A program made the position numbers and the translations under genes. A stretch of 64,000 bases of DNA. It comes from Leuconostoc lactis (GTDB lineage Bacteria > Bacillota > Bacilli > Lactobacillales > Lactobacillaceae). The DNA lies in the NCBI RefSeq assembly GCF_007954625.1, contig NZ_CP042420.1:1-64000 (forward strand), read 5' to 3'. Below are positions 30,034-39,642 of the stretch, piece by piece; within the stretch, counting starts at the first letter, position 1, and every line of letters begins with the position of its first letter. The notes beneath the pieces were generated by a model. That model was not told where the DNA came from. It saw nothing but the letters and a program-made list of their open reading frames with translations, and did no database searches.

Positions 30034-30059
30034 AAAAAGCACGTCATTTCTGACGTGCT
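30034..30059 (-). terminator. Terminator after the Ntdp gene
   Basis: Minus-strand stem AGCACGTCA / TGACGTGCT, GAAA loop, then TTTTT. Confidence 0.9.
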
Positions 30060-30069
30060 GCTTGCTTTA

Positions 30070-30639
30070 TCAACGACGATCTTTAAGTCGCTGTTGCATC
30101 AAATGTTGGTATCTTGTATACCAAACATCGACATATCCTTGTGAAAAAGGGCCCGTGCCTTCGTTGATCCAGTCAACTAAAATCTTAACATGTGCCTTCA
30201 GAATCTTATCGATTTCTGGTGGATAATGCCATTTTTTGCTGTGCGCTGCATATTCATCAGCATCCAACAAATGTTTTTCCCCATCAGGAAAAACTTTGAC
30301 ATCTAAATCGTAATCAATATACTTTAGCGCCTCTTTATCTAAGACAAAGGGTGACGCTAAATTACAGTAATACGATACCCCATTATCACGAATCATGGCA
30401 ATAATATTAAACCAATACTTTTTATGAAAATAGACAATTGCCGGTTCACGTGTCACCCACCGTCGTCCGTCGTCTTCTGTCACTAAAGTATGATCGTTTA
30501 ATCCAATGATTGCATTTTCACTGGTTTTTAAAACCATGGTATCGCGCCAAGTTCGATGCAACGAGCCGTCATGCTTATAACTTTTGATCGTGATGAAATC
30601 ACCTTCGCGTGGCCCGCGATTTGACTTATCAAAACTCAT
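30070..30639 (-). CDS. Nucleoside tri-/diphosphate phosphatase (Ntdp, DUF402)
   Basis: 189 residues of the UPF0374/DUF402 family. A charged beta-rich domain begins [19 protein letters not shown]; the FAU1-like core [31 protein letters not shown] carries the metal-binding Asp and Glu residues. The Staphylococcus aureus homologue hydrolyses NTP and NDP. Physiological role uncertain. Single gene between recX and addB. Confidence 0.85.
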   Translation of the reverse strand: MSFDKSNRGPREGDFITIKSYKHDGSLHRTWRDTMVLKTSENAIIGLNDHTLVTEDDGRRWVTREPAIVYFHKKYWFNIIAMIRDNGVSYYCNLASPFVLDKEALKYIDYDLDVKVFPDGEKHLLDADEYAAHSKKWHYPPEIDKILKAHVKILVDWINEGTGPFSQGYVDVWYTRYQHLMQQRLKDRR

Positions 30640-30722
30640 GATCGTACCTACTCTTCTAACACCGAATGCTCTTTCATTGTATCAAATATTATACGTAAAT
30701 GATAGACTACAAGCACTTTACC

Positions 30723-30758
30723 AAAAAGAGTGCCAAAGACGGTCTTTGTCTTTACTCA
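30723..30758 (-). terminator. recX terminator overlapping its stop codon
   Basis: Minus-strand bipartite stem AGAGT...ACTCT enclosing AAAGAC / GTCTTT, then TTTTTGG. The recX stop (30752-30754) lies in the 5' arm. Confidence 0.75.
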
Positions 30759-31570
30759 GAAAATTCTGTCAGCGCATCATTTTGGGTAACGGCTTGAAGG
30801 GCCACGTCAATCCATTCTGCCGAAAAGCCTTTGGTGTAAAGTTTATTTTTAACTTTATATTGTCGTTCCGACTCAGTTACATTGCGATAGCGATACCACA
30901 ATCTTTCAGCTTGCCGAATCACGTTGGCACGTTCTGTGTCCGCATCATTAGCAAAATCAATCTGCGCCACAACTGCCTGGGCAATGTCAAAAGAAAAGCC
31001 TTTTTGTACAAGCGCTTGGACAATCTTTTGTTGCTTGGCACGTGTTGCTTCACGTTGATAACGTTGGGCTAATTTTAGGGCTAATTGTTCCCCCACGGCT
31101 AGCTGTTCAGCTGTTGTATAAGTTGCCAGTGCTTGGGTAATCGCTGATGCTGGTACCCCTGCCTGCTGTAAGGCCAAACTAATGGTCACCGGCCCTTTGG
31201 GTGACAAGCGCTTTTTGGTTGCCACATAATGTTTGGCATAGTTGAAATCATCAACATAACCTAAATCTTTTAATCGTGCCAATACGGTATCTTGAATCGC
31301 CTCAGTCACTTGTTGATCCGATAATTTTTGGCGAATTTGTTTTTCGGTCCGTAACGCATGGCCCAAATAATTTAAAGCTGTATTCAGTGCTTTGGCAATC
31401 GCATCATCATATTTGATTTGTGCAATTAAGGCATCATCTAATTCACGGCCCTTGGCCAAGCCGTATTTAATCAAGACACTTTCTGCAACGCCAAAAGCAA
31501 AAACGTTGTCTAAGTCAATACTGTAGCGTCCAGCTTGCTTTTGAGTCGCGATTTTCGTAATTTTTTTCAT
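30752..31570 (-). CDS. recX: Regulatory protein RecX
   Basis: Modulates RecA filaments. 272 residues, the long three-repeat form common in lactobacilli: an N-terminal strand-rich part (QAGRYSIDLDNVFAFGV) and RecX helical repeats (ALNYLGHALRTEKQIRQKL, DLGYVDDFNYAKHYV, KGFSFDIAQAVV, LYTKGFSAEWIDVAL). No Shine-Dalgarno; a -10 box ends six bases before the ATG. Confidence 0.92.
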   Translation of the reverse strand: MKKITKIATQKQAGRYSIDLDNVFAFGVAESVLIKYGLAKGRELDDALIAQIKYDDAIAKALNTALNYLGHALRTEKQIRQKLSDQQVTEAIQDTVLARLKDLGYVDDFNYAKHYVATKKRLSPKGPVTISLALQQAGVPASAITQALATYTTAEQLAVGEQLALKLAQRYQREATRAKQQKIVQALVQKGFSFDIAQAVVAQIDFANDADTERANVIRQAERLWYRYRNVTESERQYKVKNKLYTKGFSAEWIDVALQAVTQNDALTEFSE

Positions 31571-31576
31571 ATTACT

Positions 31577-31582
31577 ATTGTA
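31577..31582 (-). promoter_or_regulatory. -10 box for a leaderless recX mRNA
   Basis: Minus strand TACAAT-AGTAAT-ATGAAAA, almost the same as csp (TACAAT-GTTAAT-ATGAAAA). A weak -35 TTGAGC lies 19 bases upstream. Confidence 0.55.
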
Positions 31583-31637
31583 CGCAATCCATTCGGTAAT
31601 TGCTCAAAATATGTCCAAAAATCACCAGTCCCCACAA

Positions 31638-32366
31638 TTAAAGTACGTGATCGAGGCCAATTGCCAAGCCGCTCATCTGGGTTACGCCTTGTAAAGCACG
31701 CAGTACACCTGGCACAAACGCCGCACGACTCGTTGTACTTTGGCTCAAGGTCAATTGTTCATCCAGGCCACCAAAATACACGGTTTGTTGCGCAATGTAG
31801 CCCGGTAAGCGCAGCGCATGTACGGGAACAGCATCAATGACTTCACCACGTGCTGGCCCTGTCGTTGTTGGCTCTGGATCACGTTGACGTGCAGCAGCAA
31901 TGCGCTTAGCTGTTGTCACAGCTGTCCCCGAAGGGGCATCGATTTTCTTAGGATTATGCGCTTCAACAATTTCGACATCCGGAAAATACTGCGCTGCTAA
32001 CTCGGAAAATTGCATGAGTAACACAGCTGACAAACTAAAATTAGGGACAATTAATACCCCACCACCAGCTGCACGTGCCCGTAAATCAGCTACTTGGTCA
32101 TCTGTTAGTCCCGTCGCACCAATGACAACGGCCATATCATGTGCAATCGCCCACACAGCATTGTCATACACCGTTGCTGGTGTACTCACATCCAAAAAAA
32201 TATCTGCTGGTTGATCAATTTCTGATAGGGCTGTCCAAACTGGATAGGCACTGTCATGTGCGTGCCCACTTAAAATCCCCACAATTTCAAATGCTGAATC
32301 CATCAAACCGGTTTGAATCGCTTGGCCTAATTTACCAAAGCCACCAGCCAAAATAACGCGCGTCAT
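31638..32366 (-). CDS. dapB: 4-hydroxy-tetrahydrodipicolinate reductase
   Basis: NAD(P)H-dependent reductase of the diaminopimelate/lysine path. 242 residues, slightly short. N-terminal Rossmann start VILAGGFGKLGQAI, catalytic region EIVEAHNPKKIDAPSGTAVTTAKRI with the conserved HxxKxDxPSGTA. ATG overlaps dapA stop (ATGA). Last gene of the lysine operon. Confidence 0.95.
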   Translation of the reverse strand: MTRVILAGGFGKLGQAIQTGLMDSAFEIVGILSGHAHDSAYPVWTALSEIDQPADIFLDVSTPATVYDNAVWAIAHDMAVVIGATGLTDDQVADLRARAAGGGVLIVPNFSLSAVLLMQFSELAAQYFPDVEIVEAHNPKKIDAPSGTAVTTAKRIAAARQRDPEPTTTGPARGEVIDAVPVHALRLPGYIAQQTVYFGGLDEQLTLSQSTTSRAAFVPGVLRALQGVTQMSGLAIGLDHVL

Positions 32367-33241
32367 GCCTTTGCCTCCAATCGTGTCGTTAATTGTTGTG
32401 TTTCATCAGCTGTTAACGGTAGAATAGGCAGCCGAGTGATGTTGTGCAACAAGCCTTGTTCAGCCAACTTGGCCTTCACCGGTGCGGGGGATGGCCAATG
32501 AAATAAAGCAGTCATTTTAGGGGTTAATTGACGCTGAATTTGGCCAGCTTGACGCCAATCGCCTGCTAACATAGCCGTAAATAAGGCCGTCATCTCATCC
32601 CCATATAAGTGCGCTGCAACAGAAATTGTCCCGGCACCCCCCAGGCTAAATGCGGCTAAAGTTTGCGCATCTTCACCTGTGTAAACGGCAAAATCCTCGT
32701 GCTGAGTCAATTCAACTTCCGCTCCGATAAATTCAGCCGACGTGGTTTCCTTAATGGCATTAATATTGGGGTGTTGTGCTAACTGCACGACACTGTCAAC
32801 CGTCAAACCAACGGCAGAACGTCCCGGAATATTATACAGCATGACCGGTTTTGTCGCGGCATCAGCAATGGCGCTAAAATGGGCAATCATGCCGGCTTGG
32901 CTTGGCTTGTTGTAATAAGGGGTCACAGCCAAAATGGCATCAATACCCGAAATGGCACTTAATTCACGCGCCATTTCAACAGATTCTGCCGTATTATTGG
33001 TTCCCGCATTCGCAATCAATAAGACACGATCACCAACATAACTGGCAATAAATTCTGTAACGGCCAACTTTTCATCATGGGTCAAAGTTGGGGACTCACC
33101 AGTTGTCCCAGCAATAACCAGACCTTGTGTGCCATGCGCCAACAAATGATCAATCACTTTCGTCAGTGCTGCATAATCAATTTGGCCGACTTGATCAAAC
33201 GGTGTGACCACTGCCGTGATCAGCTGAATATTTTCGTACAT
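32363..33241 (-). CDS. dapA: 4-hydroxy-tetrahydrodipicolinate synthase
   Basis: Condenses pyruvate with aspartate semialdehyde. 292 residues from ATG 33241 (Shine-Dalgarno AGAGGAAAA). TIM barrel with GTTGESPTLTHDEK, the catalytic tyrosine in YYNKPSQAGM, YNIPGRSAVG, and the Schiff-base lysine in INAIKETTS. Coupled to dapB. Confidence 0.95.
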   Translation of the reverse strand: MYENIQLITAVVTPFDQVGQIDYAALTKVIDHLLAHGTQGLVIAGTTGESPTLTHDEKLAVTEFIASYVGDRVLLIANAGTNNTAESVEMARELSAISGIDAILAVTPYYNKPSQAGMIAHFSAIADAATKPVMLYNIPGRSAVGLTVDSVVQLAQHPNINAIKETTSAEFIGAEVELTQHEDFAVYTGEDAQTLAAFSLGGAGTISVAAHLYGDEMTALFTAMLAGDWRQAGQIQRQLTPKMTALFHWPSPAPVKAKLAEQGLLHNITRLPILPLTADETQQLTTRLEAKA

Positions 33242-33281
33242 AACTTTTCCTCTAAAAATTCCAAGCACTGGTTACTAGGTA

Positions 33282-34445
33282 TTACGCTGAAACTGTCATC
33301 CGCCAAATTAAAAAGTCTTTTAAGGCTTCAAATCCGGGGACCAACGCTGCTTCATCAATCGACAATTCCGGACTATGTAAGGGATGGGTATCATTGACAC
33401 CAAGCCACAACATCACGCCGGGGATGTGCTGCAACAAGTAGCCAAAATCTTCGCCGGTCATGCCTGGTTGCGCCACTTGGAAGTCAATATTATCTGCCTG
33501 TTGCATAAATGCCATCATTTGTTGTGCTAAGACTGGATCATTTTCAACCGGTAAATAACTGCCACTTTCTAGTTCAACCGCAATCTCTAAATCATTGGCT
33601 AAGGCAACGCCATCAATAATTTGACGAATACGACGAATCATGATGTCAAGGCCAGCTTGCGTCATACTCCGGACAGTACCTTCAAAATGCACAGTATCCG
33701 GAATCACATTATTAGCAATGCCACCATTAATCACCCCAATACTCACCACCCCACCTTGCATGGGATCAACCGAACGCGACACCACCGTTTGCAATTGCAA
33801 AATTAATTCTGCAGCAGCGACAATCGGGTCTTTGACCAAATGGGGATAAGCCGCATGACCACCTTGCCCATGAATCGTGACTTTAAGTTCAGCCGTGCCG
33901 GCAAACAAAGTGCCTGGGCGCGTACTCAATACCCCTGCCGGTAAATCAGGCTGATCATGGATCCCATAAAATTCATCTGGTCGCCATTCGCCTTCAAACA
34001 AGCCAAGATCATAAGCTATTTTCCCACCACTCATCGCTTCTTCAGCTGGTTGAAAGAAGACAATCAAATTATCTTTGGGCTGATGCTGACTGAAGTATTG
34101 CACAATGGCTAAAGCAATACTCATATGGACATCATGGCCACACGCATGCATGTTACCCGGATGCGTTGACGCAAATGGTAACCCCGTCGCCTCTGTCACT
34201 GGCAACGCATCAATATCTGTCCGATAACCAATCGTGCGCTGTGGGGCTGTTCCCTGTATACGCACCAAAATAGCCGTTGGCAACGCATCAACCGTTCGAA
34301 TGGTCATCGTGTCATTTTGCCAAGATTTTAGTTGTTTTAACAAATAATCATGCGTTTTGTATTCTGCTAAGGCCAATTCTGGAATTGCATGTAAGTCTCG
34401 TCGATAGGTGCGTATGGCCGATGAAATGTCTGCTGTGTCCTGCAT
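33282..34445 (-). CDS. N-acetyldiaminopimelate deacetylase (M20 family)
   Basis: Removes the acetyl group from N-acetyl-LL-diaminopimelate in the acetylase branch of lysine synthesis. 387 residues, M20D peptidase family: metal motifs YRTDIDALPV, NMHACGHDVHMSIAL and FFQPAEEAMSGG; dimerisation domain from about residue 180. Homologous to B. subtilis YkuR. The assignment to this branch rests on the neighbouring dapH. Confidence 0.92.
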   Translation of the reverse strand: MQDTADISSAIRTYRRDLHAIPELALAEYKTHDYLLKQLKSWQNDTMTIRTVDALPTAILVRIQGTAPQRTIGYRTDIDALPVTEATGLPFASTHPGNMHACGHDVHMSIALAIVQYFSQHQPKDNLIVFFQPAEEAMSGGKIAYDLGLFEGEWRPDEFYGIHDQPDLPAGVLSTRPGTLFAGTAELKVTIHGQGGHAAYPHLVKDPIVAAAELILQLQTVVSRSVDPMQGGVVSIGVINGGIANNVIPDTVHFEGTVRSMTQAGLDIMIRRIRQIIDGVALANDLEIAVELESGSYLPVENDPVLAQQMMAFMQQADNIDFQVAQPGMTGEDFGYLLQHIPGVMLWLGVNDTHPLHSPELSIDEAALVPGFEALKDFLIWRMTVSA

Positions 34446-35152
34446 TATAGTCCTCTCAAAGCATCAATTAAAGCTGTTTTCTGTTGGGTTTGTGCATCAA
34501 TTTTTTTGATCACTTTCGCCGGTACACCAGCCACTACGGTGTTGGCTGGCACATCTTTGGTCACAATGGCACCAGCCGCCACCACGGCACCATCACCAAT
34601 CTGAACGCCTTCAATGACAACGGCGTTTGCCCCAACCAATACATTGTCACCAACACGGACGGGTTCTGCTGAAGCCGGTTCAATCACCCCGGCTAATACG
34701 GCACCAGCGCCAATGTGTGAATTTTTACCCACAATAGCACGACCACCTAAGATGGCCCCCATGTCAATCATCGTGCCAGCACCAATTTCCGCGCCAATGT
34801 TGATGACTGCGCCTAACATAATCACGGCATTATCCCCAATCGTAACCTGATCTCGAATAATTGCCCCCGGTTCAATGCGGGCATTCACAGCCTTTTTATC
34901 GAGCAATGGAACTGCTGAATGACGTGCATCATTTTCAATATAAACATTTTCTGCCGGTAAATTAGCAATCAGTGGCGCAATATCAGCCCAATCGCCAATC
35001 AGTTGCCCAAATGACACCCCGCCAAATTGTTGTACCGTTACCGGAATTTCACCGGCTAAGACCCCTTTATAAGTTACTTTCACGGGCGTGACTTTTTTAG
35101 CATTGGCGATGAAATCAATCAATTCTTGGGCTGCATTTTCTGTCGTTGTCAT
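34445..35152 (-). CDS. dapH: 2,3,4,5-tetrahydropyridine-2,6-dicarboxylate N-acetyltransferase
   Basis: Acetylates tetrahydrodipicolinate with acetyl-CoA. 235 residues from ATG 35152 (Shine-Dalgarno AGAGGAT). C-terminal left-handed beta-helix of hexapeptide repeats ([31 protein letters not shown]...). The stop overlaps the deacetylase start (TAATG). Called dapD or ykuQ in some genomes. Confidence 0.93.
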   Translation of the reverse strand: MTTTENAAQELIDFIANAKKVTPVKVTYKGVLAGEIPVTVQQFGGVSFGQLIGDWADIAPLIANLPAENVYIENDARHSAVPLLDKKAVNARIEPGAIIRDQVTIGDNAVIMLGAVINIGAEIGAGTMIDMGAILGGRAIVGKNSHIGAGAVLAGVIEPASAEPVRVGDNVLVGANAVVIEGVQIGDGAVVAAGAIVTKDVPANTVVAGVPAKVIKKIDAQTQQKTALIDALRGL

Positions 35153-35165
35153 GTTTTTTATCCTC

Positions 35166-36470
35166 TTATGATTCTTCTGGTGTGCTTGCAAGGTCATAGT
35201 CACGATCTAACGCGACGATATCGGCATAAGTTTCCCGCGCCACAACCACTTGATGTGCGCCATTTTCCACGAAAACCACTGCTGGTCGTGGATTGCGGTT
35301 GTAGTTGGAAGCCATGGCATAGCCATAGGCGCCAGTTGCTTGAACAGATAGGATGTCGCCAGGTTTGGTTTGCGGTAACGCTTGTTCCCAAACTAACACA
35401 TCCCCTGATTCGCAATATTTACCAGCGACACGCACAACTTCAGTCGTTGGCGCATTTGGATCATTGGCTAACACCGCATCGTAGTTCGCTTGGTAAAGGG
35501 CTGGTCGAATATTATCCCCCATGCCCCCGTCAACGGCGAGATACTGGCGTAAATCCGGAATATCCTTGCGTGAGCCAATTGTATAAAGTGTTTGCCCGGC
35601 TGGTCCAACAATCGAACGCCCTGGCTCAATCCAAATTTCCGGCATTGGCCATGCAAATGCTTCAGCTTTTGCTTTCAGTGTGGCAATGATTGCTGCTGCA
35701 TAGTCGCTTTCAGGCAATGGCGTATCATCATCGGTATACCGAATCCCAAAACCACCACCCACGTTAATGACGGCTGGGGTCCAACCCCAACTATGGGCTG
35801 TTTCGGCCAGTAAAGCGGCGTTCTTTTCAAAGCCCGTGACGTCAAAAATCTGTGACCCAATGTGGGCATGTAAGCCACGTAAATTAAGGTTTGCATCCAG
35901 TCGTGCAATCTCATAGGCACGTTTTGCTTGACCAGTCAATAAATCAAAGCCAAATTTAGAATCTTGCTGACCAGTGCTAATGAATTCATGGGTATGCGCT
36001 GAAATACCTGGTGAAATACGCAGTAGAATGGCTTGTTGTACTTGTTGCGTAGCGGCAATTTCTGACAACCATTGCAACTCTAAGAAGTTGTCAACAATAA
36101 TCGTCCCCACGCCAGCACGTACCGCCATCGTTAGCTCATCCCAACTCTTATTATTGCCATTAAAGCTCAGATGGGCTGGTGGAAAACCTGCTGCCAGGGC
36201 CGTGTATAATTCACCCCCCGATACAATATCTGCGTGAATACCTTCTTGCTGGGCAACTTGATAAATGGCCTTCGTTGAGAACGCCTTTGAGGCATAACTC
36301 ACAACATATGGGACATCTTCGCGCTCAAAAATTGCTTTAAACGCACGCATCGTCTGACGGATTTTAGAGACGTCGTAAACATATAACGGTGTGCCATAAG
36401 TGTCGGCCAATGCAACGGCATCGACGCCATCAATGGTCAAATGTGCTTGTGCGTTTGTTGAATAATCCAT
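35166..36470 (-). CDS. lysA: Diaminopimelate decarboxylase
   Basis: PLP enzyme that makes L-lysine from meso-diaminopimelate. 434 residues from ATG 36470 (GGAGAAGG upstream). PLP lysine in [20 protein letters not shown] and [11 protein letters not shown] for phosphate binding; CESGDVL near the active-site cysteine. First gene after the lysine riboswitch. Confidence 0.95.
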   Translation of the reverse strand: MDYSTNAQAHLTIDGVDAVALADTYGTPLYVYDVSKIRQTMRAFKAIFEREDVPYVVSYASKAFSTKAIYQVAQQEGIHADIVSGGELYTALAAGFPPAHLSFNGNNKSWDELTMAVRAGVGTIIVDNFLELQWLSEIAATQQVQQAILLRISPGISAHTHEFISTGQQDSKFGFDLLTGQAKRAYEIARLDANLNLRGLHAHIGSQIFDVTGFEKNAALLAETAHSWGWTPAVINVGGGFGIRYTDDDTPLPESDYAAAIIATLKAKAEAFAWPMPEIWIEPGRSIVGPAGQTLYTIGSRKDIPDLRQYLAVDGGMGDNIRPALYQANYDAVLANDPNAPTTEVVRVAGKYCESGDVLVWEQALPQTKPGDILSVQATGAYGYAMASNYNRNPRPAVVFVENGAHQVVVARETYADIVALDRDYDLASTPEES

Positions 36471-36509
36471 ATACCTTCTCCACCTTAACGATGCCCTAAT
36501 TGTTAACAT

Positions 36510-36745
36510 AAAAAGCCTTCTGTTCGAGACATGGTCACGGACAAAAGGCTTCTAAAGCTTGCATTTTTGACAGTTTCCATAGCTCACCGTTATTTCTAAC
36601 GACAGTCTAATAGTTCTTAACCATTAGCCCAACAAACTAACTTTGTAGTGTTAGTTCATTTCGGCGATTTCCCCTTTGACTTACCCTCCCAATTGCTACA
36701 ACAATTCAGATAAGCGACTCCTGTCAATCGCAACCTCTATGTGAA
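36510..36745 (-). ncRNA. Lysine riboswitch (L-box) with terminator
   Basis: Minus strand: the family core AGAGGTTGCGATTGACAGGAGTCG at the 5' side, GGGTAAGTCAAAGGGGAAATCGCCGAAAT, TTGGGCTAATGG and ATTAGACTGTCG, ending GGTGAGCTATGG, which closes P1 with CATAGAG. A terminator stem follows at about 36514-36550 (AGCCTTTTGT / ACAGAAGGCT) with TTTTT. Lysine binding should stop transcription of lysA-dapH-deacetylase-dapA-dapB. Confidence 0.95.
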
Positions 36746-36804
36746 ATTAAATTTTATGTTGTTATTATAATAGCTTATGCATTTAAAAATGTCAAATTTT
36801 TAAT

Positions 36805-37146
36805 TTAATATGGCGTGTCAATGAAAGTTAATCCTAATTCTTTGCCATATTTTTGAATCGTCGCTTCTGATAAATTCATTTCAAAAGCTAAATCAATATA
36901 ACTCGTCATACCGGCGTTAAATAAGGCGAGTACTTTGGCCTTACGCTCATCTTTCCCAATTGCTGCCTCTGTACCAAGCGCTTGTACGCCATGGCCAACG
37001 AGTGCTTGGCTCGCTTCACTTTTCGGCTTGTCATCACGTTGATCGCGTTCACGATAAGCTTGCGCAGCGGCTTTGATGTCTAATTGTTCGACTGTGACAT
37101 CCGTCGTGATGTCGCTGGCTTTTTTAAATTGGTAATTCAAGATCAT
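36805..37146 (-). CDS. Small protein with C-terminal helix-turn-helix-like segment, unknown
   Basis: 113 residues. The first half is polar and probably flexible (QAYRERDQRDDKPKSEASQ); the second half, DERKAKVLALFNAGMTSYIDLAFEMNLSEATIQKYGKELGL, looks like a helix-turn-helix of response-regulator or sigma-4 kind. It begins three bases after the nadV stop with GAGGA overlapping the ATG; a TTG two codons later has better spacing. It could be a regulator of NAD salvage, but this rests only on position. Confidence 0.65.
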   Translation of the reverse strand: MILNYQFKKASDITTDVTVEQLDIKAAAQAYRERDQRDDKPKSEASQALVGHGVQALGTEAAIGKDERKAKVLALFNAGMTSYIDLAFEMNLSEATIQKYGKELGLTFIDTPY

Positions 37147-37149
37147 TCC

Positions 37150-38526
37150 TCACACTTGGGCACGTTGTATCATCGCTTGCCCATCAACAGGGGCAAAAAC
37201 GCCATTCTCATAAACGGTTGTCAAGAGGTCTTCTCCTGGTTCGCTTTGTGATACCGTGACAATTTGGCCATCTCGGCGAATCACTTTAAGTAGTCCTGCT
37301 TTTGACGCTTTTGAAGCATCCGTTTTAGGCTTCTTTTGGATATTGATGTGCTCACCAGTGGCTGTCTCCGCATAGGCTGCTTTGATGGCAAAGCGTGCTG
37401 TGTCTCGAGTAAAGCCTTCTTGTAACAAACCACCACCAGAGCCAACTACCAAATTATCCGCTGACCAACCAGCAGCCATCAAGGCTTCATAAAGGGCAAT
37501 AATCGTGTCTGCTTTCATACCATCGCCTTGAATAATGCCGACATTATGTTGCAAAACGCGATAACCTTTGGCATTTGTCGTCGTCCCAAAAATTTCAGCA
37601 AGCAGGTCGAGCACCTGCAAATCAATCGTTAACGGATCGCCAGAATCTGGTCTGAGAACAATTCGACCCTCACGTGCCATAATGCGTTCTTTAATTTCTG
37701 GTGACCCAATCACATTTTTCACAAAATTGAGCGCATCGTATGAATCGATGACAATAGATAAAATAGCATCATCCGGTGCCCGATCCAATTGCGCATGGAC
37801 ATAAGCGAATTCACCAGCGTCAGCACCGTATGACGTCGCCACCGAATGTTCCGTTGCCCAGACAGACAAAGCGCGTCCAGGCACGCCATAAACTGATTCC
37901 AAATACGCCGAAGCTGCCATGTTATCAGAGCCACGGAAGTGCAACAAATGGGCAGCACCACCCCGTTTAGCAGATTCTAACGACGTCGCACCACGCAATC
38001 CAAAATCATTAACCGCCAGCGCCACATTGGCTGGCGTGCCCGATTGTTCAAATAACGGGGTTAACCGTTGCCGAATGACCATTGAATTCGTGGCAATGGT
38101 TGTTGGGTACCACACGTGCATCAAAACGTCTTCTAACGCGTTCAAACTGGTGGCAAACCAATCAGCCGTCGACTCAATCGTAAAGAGCGCATTGCCCACT
38201 GGCACCGTCATGCCTTCAGGTAATGCTTTAATTTTAACGGGGAAATAACCAAGATCACGGACTTTTTCCCAAACTGAGCGATTAAAAAAAGCTGATGTGC
38301 CAAACGTGAGCTCACTCACACGAGCCGCTTCATCAATCATCTCATCCGTGATGGGTTGGCGGAAATAGGCGTCCAAAATCATTTGCAAGCCAAACCAGCT
38401 CACCTGTTCATATTGGCCGCCAACGCGCGCTTCGCCATAAGAATATAATTTTGTTAACTGGGCAGGATACTGTAAATGGTGGGTTAATTTATAGGCATCC
38501 GTTGCCAAAATGACATTTTCCGTCAT
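37150..38526 (-). CDS. nadV: Nicotinamide phosphoribosyltransferase
   Basis: Joins nicotinamide and PRPP to give NMN, bypassing deamidation. 458 residues, NAMPT family: DAYKLTHHLQYP, NDFGLRGATSLESAKRGGAAHLLHFRGSDN, active-site loops RIVLRPDSGDP and IIQGDGM, and NLVVGSGGGLLQ. Asp in the DAYKLTH region favours nicotinamide over nicotinate by family knowledge. Shine-Dalgarno GGAG. Its ATG overlaps the end of an XRE-like gene (ATGA). Confidence 0.92.
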   Translation of the reverse strand: MTENVILATDAYKLTHHLQYPAQLTKLYSYGEARVGGQYEQVSWFGLQMILDAYFRQPITDEMIDEAARVSELTFGTSAFFNRSVWEKVRDLGYFPVKIKALPEGMTVPVGNALFTIESTADWFATSLNALEDVLMHVWYPTTIATNSMVIRQRLTPLFEQSGTPANVALAVNDFGLRGATSLESAKRGGAAHLLHFRGSDNMAASAYLESVYGVPGRALSVWATEHSVATSYGADAGEFAYVHAQLDRAPDDAILSIVIDSYDALNFVKNVIGSPEIKERIMAREGRIVLRPDSGDPLTIDLQVLDLLAEIFGTTTNAKGYRVLQHNVGIIQGDGMKADTIIALYEALMAAGWSADNLVVGSGGGLLQEGFTRDTARFAIKAAYAETATGEHINIQKKPKTDASKASKAGLLKVIRRDGQIVTVSQSEPGEDLLTTVYENGVFAPVDGQAMIQRAQV

Positions 38527-39071
38527 GCTTTTATCTCCGGTAAGTCTGTCGCGATTAACTCACGGGTAACATCGCGATAATCGTCGCCGTGTAGGCGTAA
38601 CAAGCGCCAATCATAGACTTTGTCATCATCAAATTCATCAATATAAGGTTCGAATTCGCCTTCCGTTTGCAAAATCAAATACCCTGCAAAGGCAGCGACA
38701 AATTCGTCATTAGAAGCCACCACGCGCGTGAGTTTGCCGTCATGGAAGAAACCAACTGCGAGTTGGTCGCCTTGCCATTGACCTTCAACAGCCCACTTTA
38801 ACGTAATCCAATCTGACATTGTCAAACCAAGATTCAATAAATAATCAATCGACAAACGAATGTGAATCGGATGTGATTTGGTTTGGGCTTCAATGCCTTG
38901 GGCATCGAGTTGACTTGAAAAAATGCCAACTAACGCTTCCAATTCTGCAACCGTTGGCAAACTGGCATCATCTTGCCATTCTTTGACCAAATCAACGTTA
39001 ACATCCAAGGCGTCCGCAATTTCTTGTGTGGTAATGTGTGTTAATTGTTGTAATTTTTCAATATTATTCAT
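38523..39071 (-). CDS. XRE-like helix-turn-helix protein upstream of nadV
   Basis: 182 residues from ATG 39071; a TTG at 39119 would add 16. An N-terminal helix-turn-helix (ITTQEIADALDVNVDLVKEWQDDASLP, residues about 14-40) is followed by a roughly 120-residue acidic domain of no family I know (WITLKWAVEGQW, YIDEFDDDKVYDWRLLRLHGDDY). The stop overlaps the nadV start. A ligand-sensing regulator of nadV is a reasonable guess. Confidence 0.7.
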   Translation of the reverse strand: MNNIEKLQQLTHITTQEIADALDVNVDLVKEWQDDASLPTVAELEALVGIFSSQLDAQGIEAQTKSHPIHIRLSIDYLLNLGLTMSDWITLKWAVEGQWQGDQLAVGFFHDGKLTRVVASNDEFVAAFAGYLILQTEGEFEPYIDEFDDDKVYDWRLLRLHGDDYRDVTRELIATDLPEIKA

Positions 39072-39149
39072 TTTTATACTGTAGCGTTGCGACACTAACG
39101 TTTGTACGTCGGCCGACAACTTTCCCCAATCTTTATAGTCACTCCTTAA

Positions 39150-39192
39150 ATTATAGCACTGATCACGATGTGCCCATAAAAAAAGTCACGAT
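39150..39192 (-). promoter_or_regulatory. Promoter of the XRE-nadV operon with a direct repeat
   Basis: TATAAT (39150-39155) with a weak -35 (TTATGG) 18 bases upstream. The heptamer ATCGTGA occurs twice on the minus strand (39163-39169 and 39186-39192), 23 bases apart, flanking the -35; it is the best operator candidate for the encoded helix-turn-helix protein. Confidence 0.5.
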
Positions 39193-39466
39193 TGACAGGC
39201 ATTGTCATCGCGACCCATGATTTTTCAAAAAACCAGCATGAATTACAAAATGTGGAAATTTGTGTGAAAGAAAGTAGTTTTAGACAGTCTTACGACCGAT
39301 CAACAAGCGTAATTCATGTTGGGTCAACGCACTATGCGCTGTATCTAAAATTTATCACATTTATTGTATTTTTGTCAAAAATTGTCTAAAAAACACCTCA
39401 CCATACGCCAAGAAAACGGCCTCATAGCAAGCATGATTGCCCCTAATACAGCCAATATAAAGGCAG

Positions 39467-39562
39467 TTGACGGCCGATCAAATACGGTAGTATAATGGCT
39501 TGTTGTAGCGTGACAAGCGCATCTTCAGGTTATGTTATCGCAACATAACCTGTATTATTTTT
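39467..39562 (+). ncRNA. Promoter-terminator unit, candidate small RNA or leader
   Basis: A good sigma-A promoter (TTGACG 39467-39472, 18-base spacer, TATAAT 39491-39496) is followed only 30 bases later by a perfect 11-pair terminator (CAGGTTATGTT / AACATAACCTG, 39526-39552) and a T-rich tail. The transcript would be about 60 bases. The inverted repeat GCTTGT / ACAAGC (39498-39518) spans the expected start site and may be an operator. The stretch 39193-39466 shows nothing else I can name. Confidence 0.6.
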
Positions 39563-39642
39563 AATAAATTGCTCAACGTTTATCAATAACCAGTCATCAT
39601 GTGCTGAGCAACCACATTAAAAGGCTTTGGGAGTGAGAAAAT

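Noticed and set aside
30584..31072. 162-codon plus-strand frame opposite recX
   Set aside because: Antisense to recX and the Ntdp gene, no ribosome site, no family.
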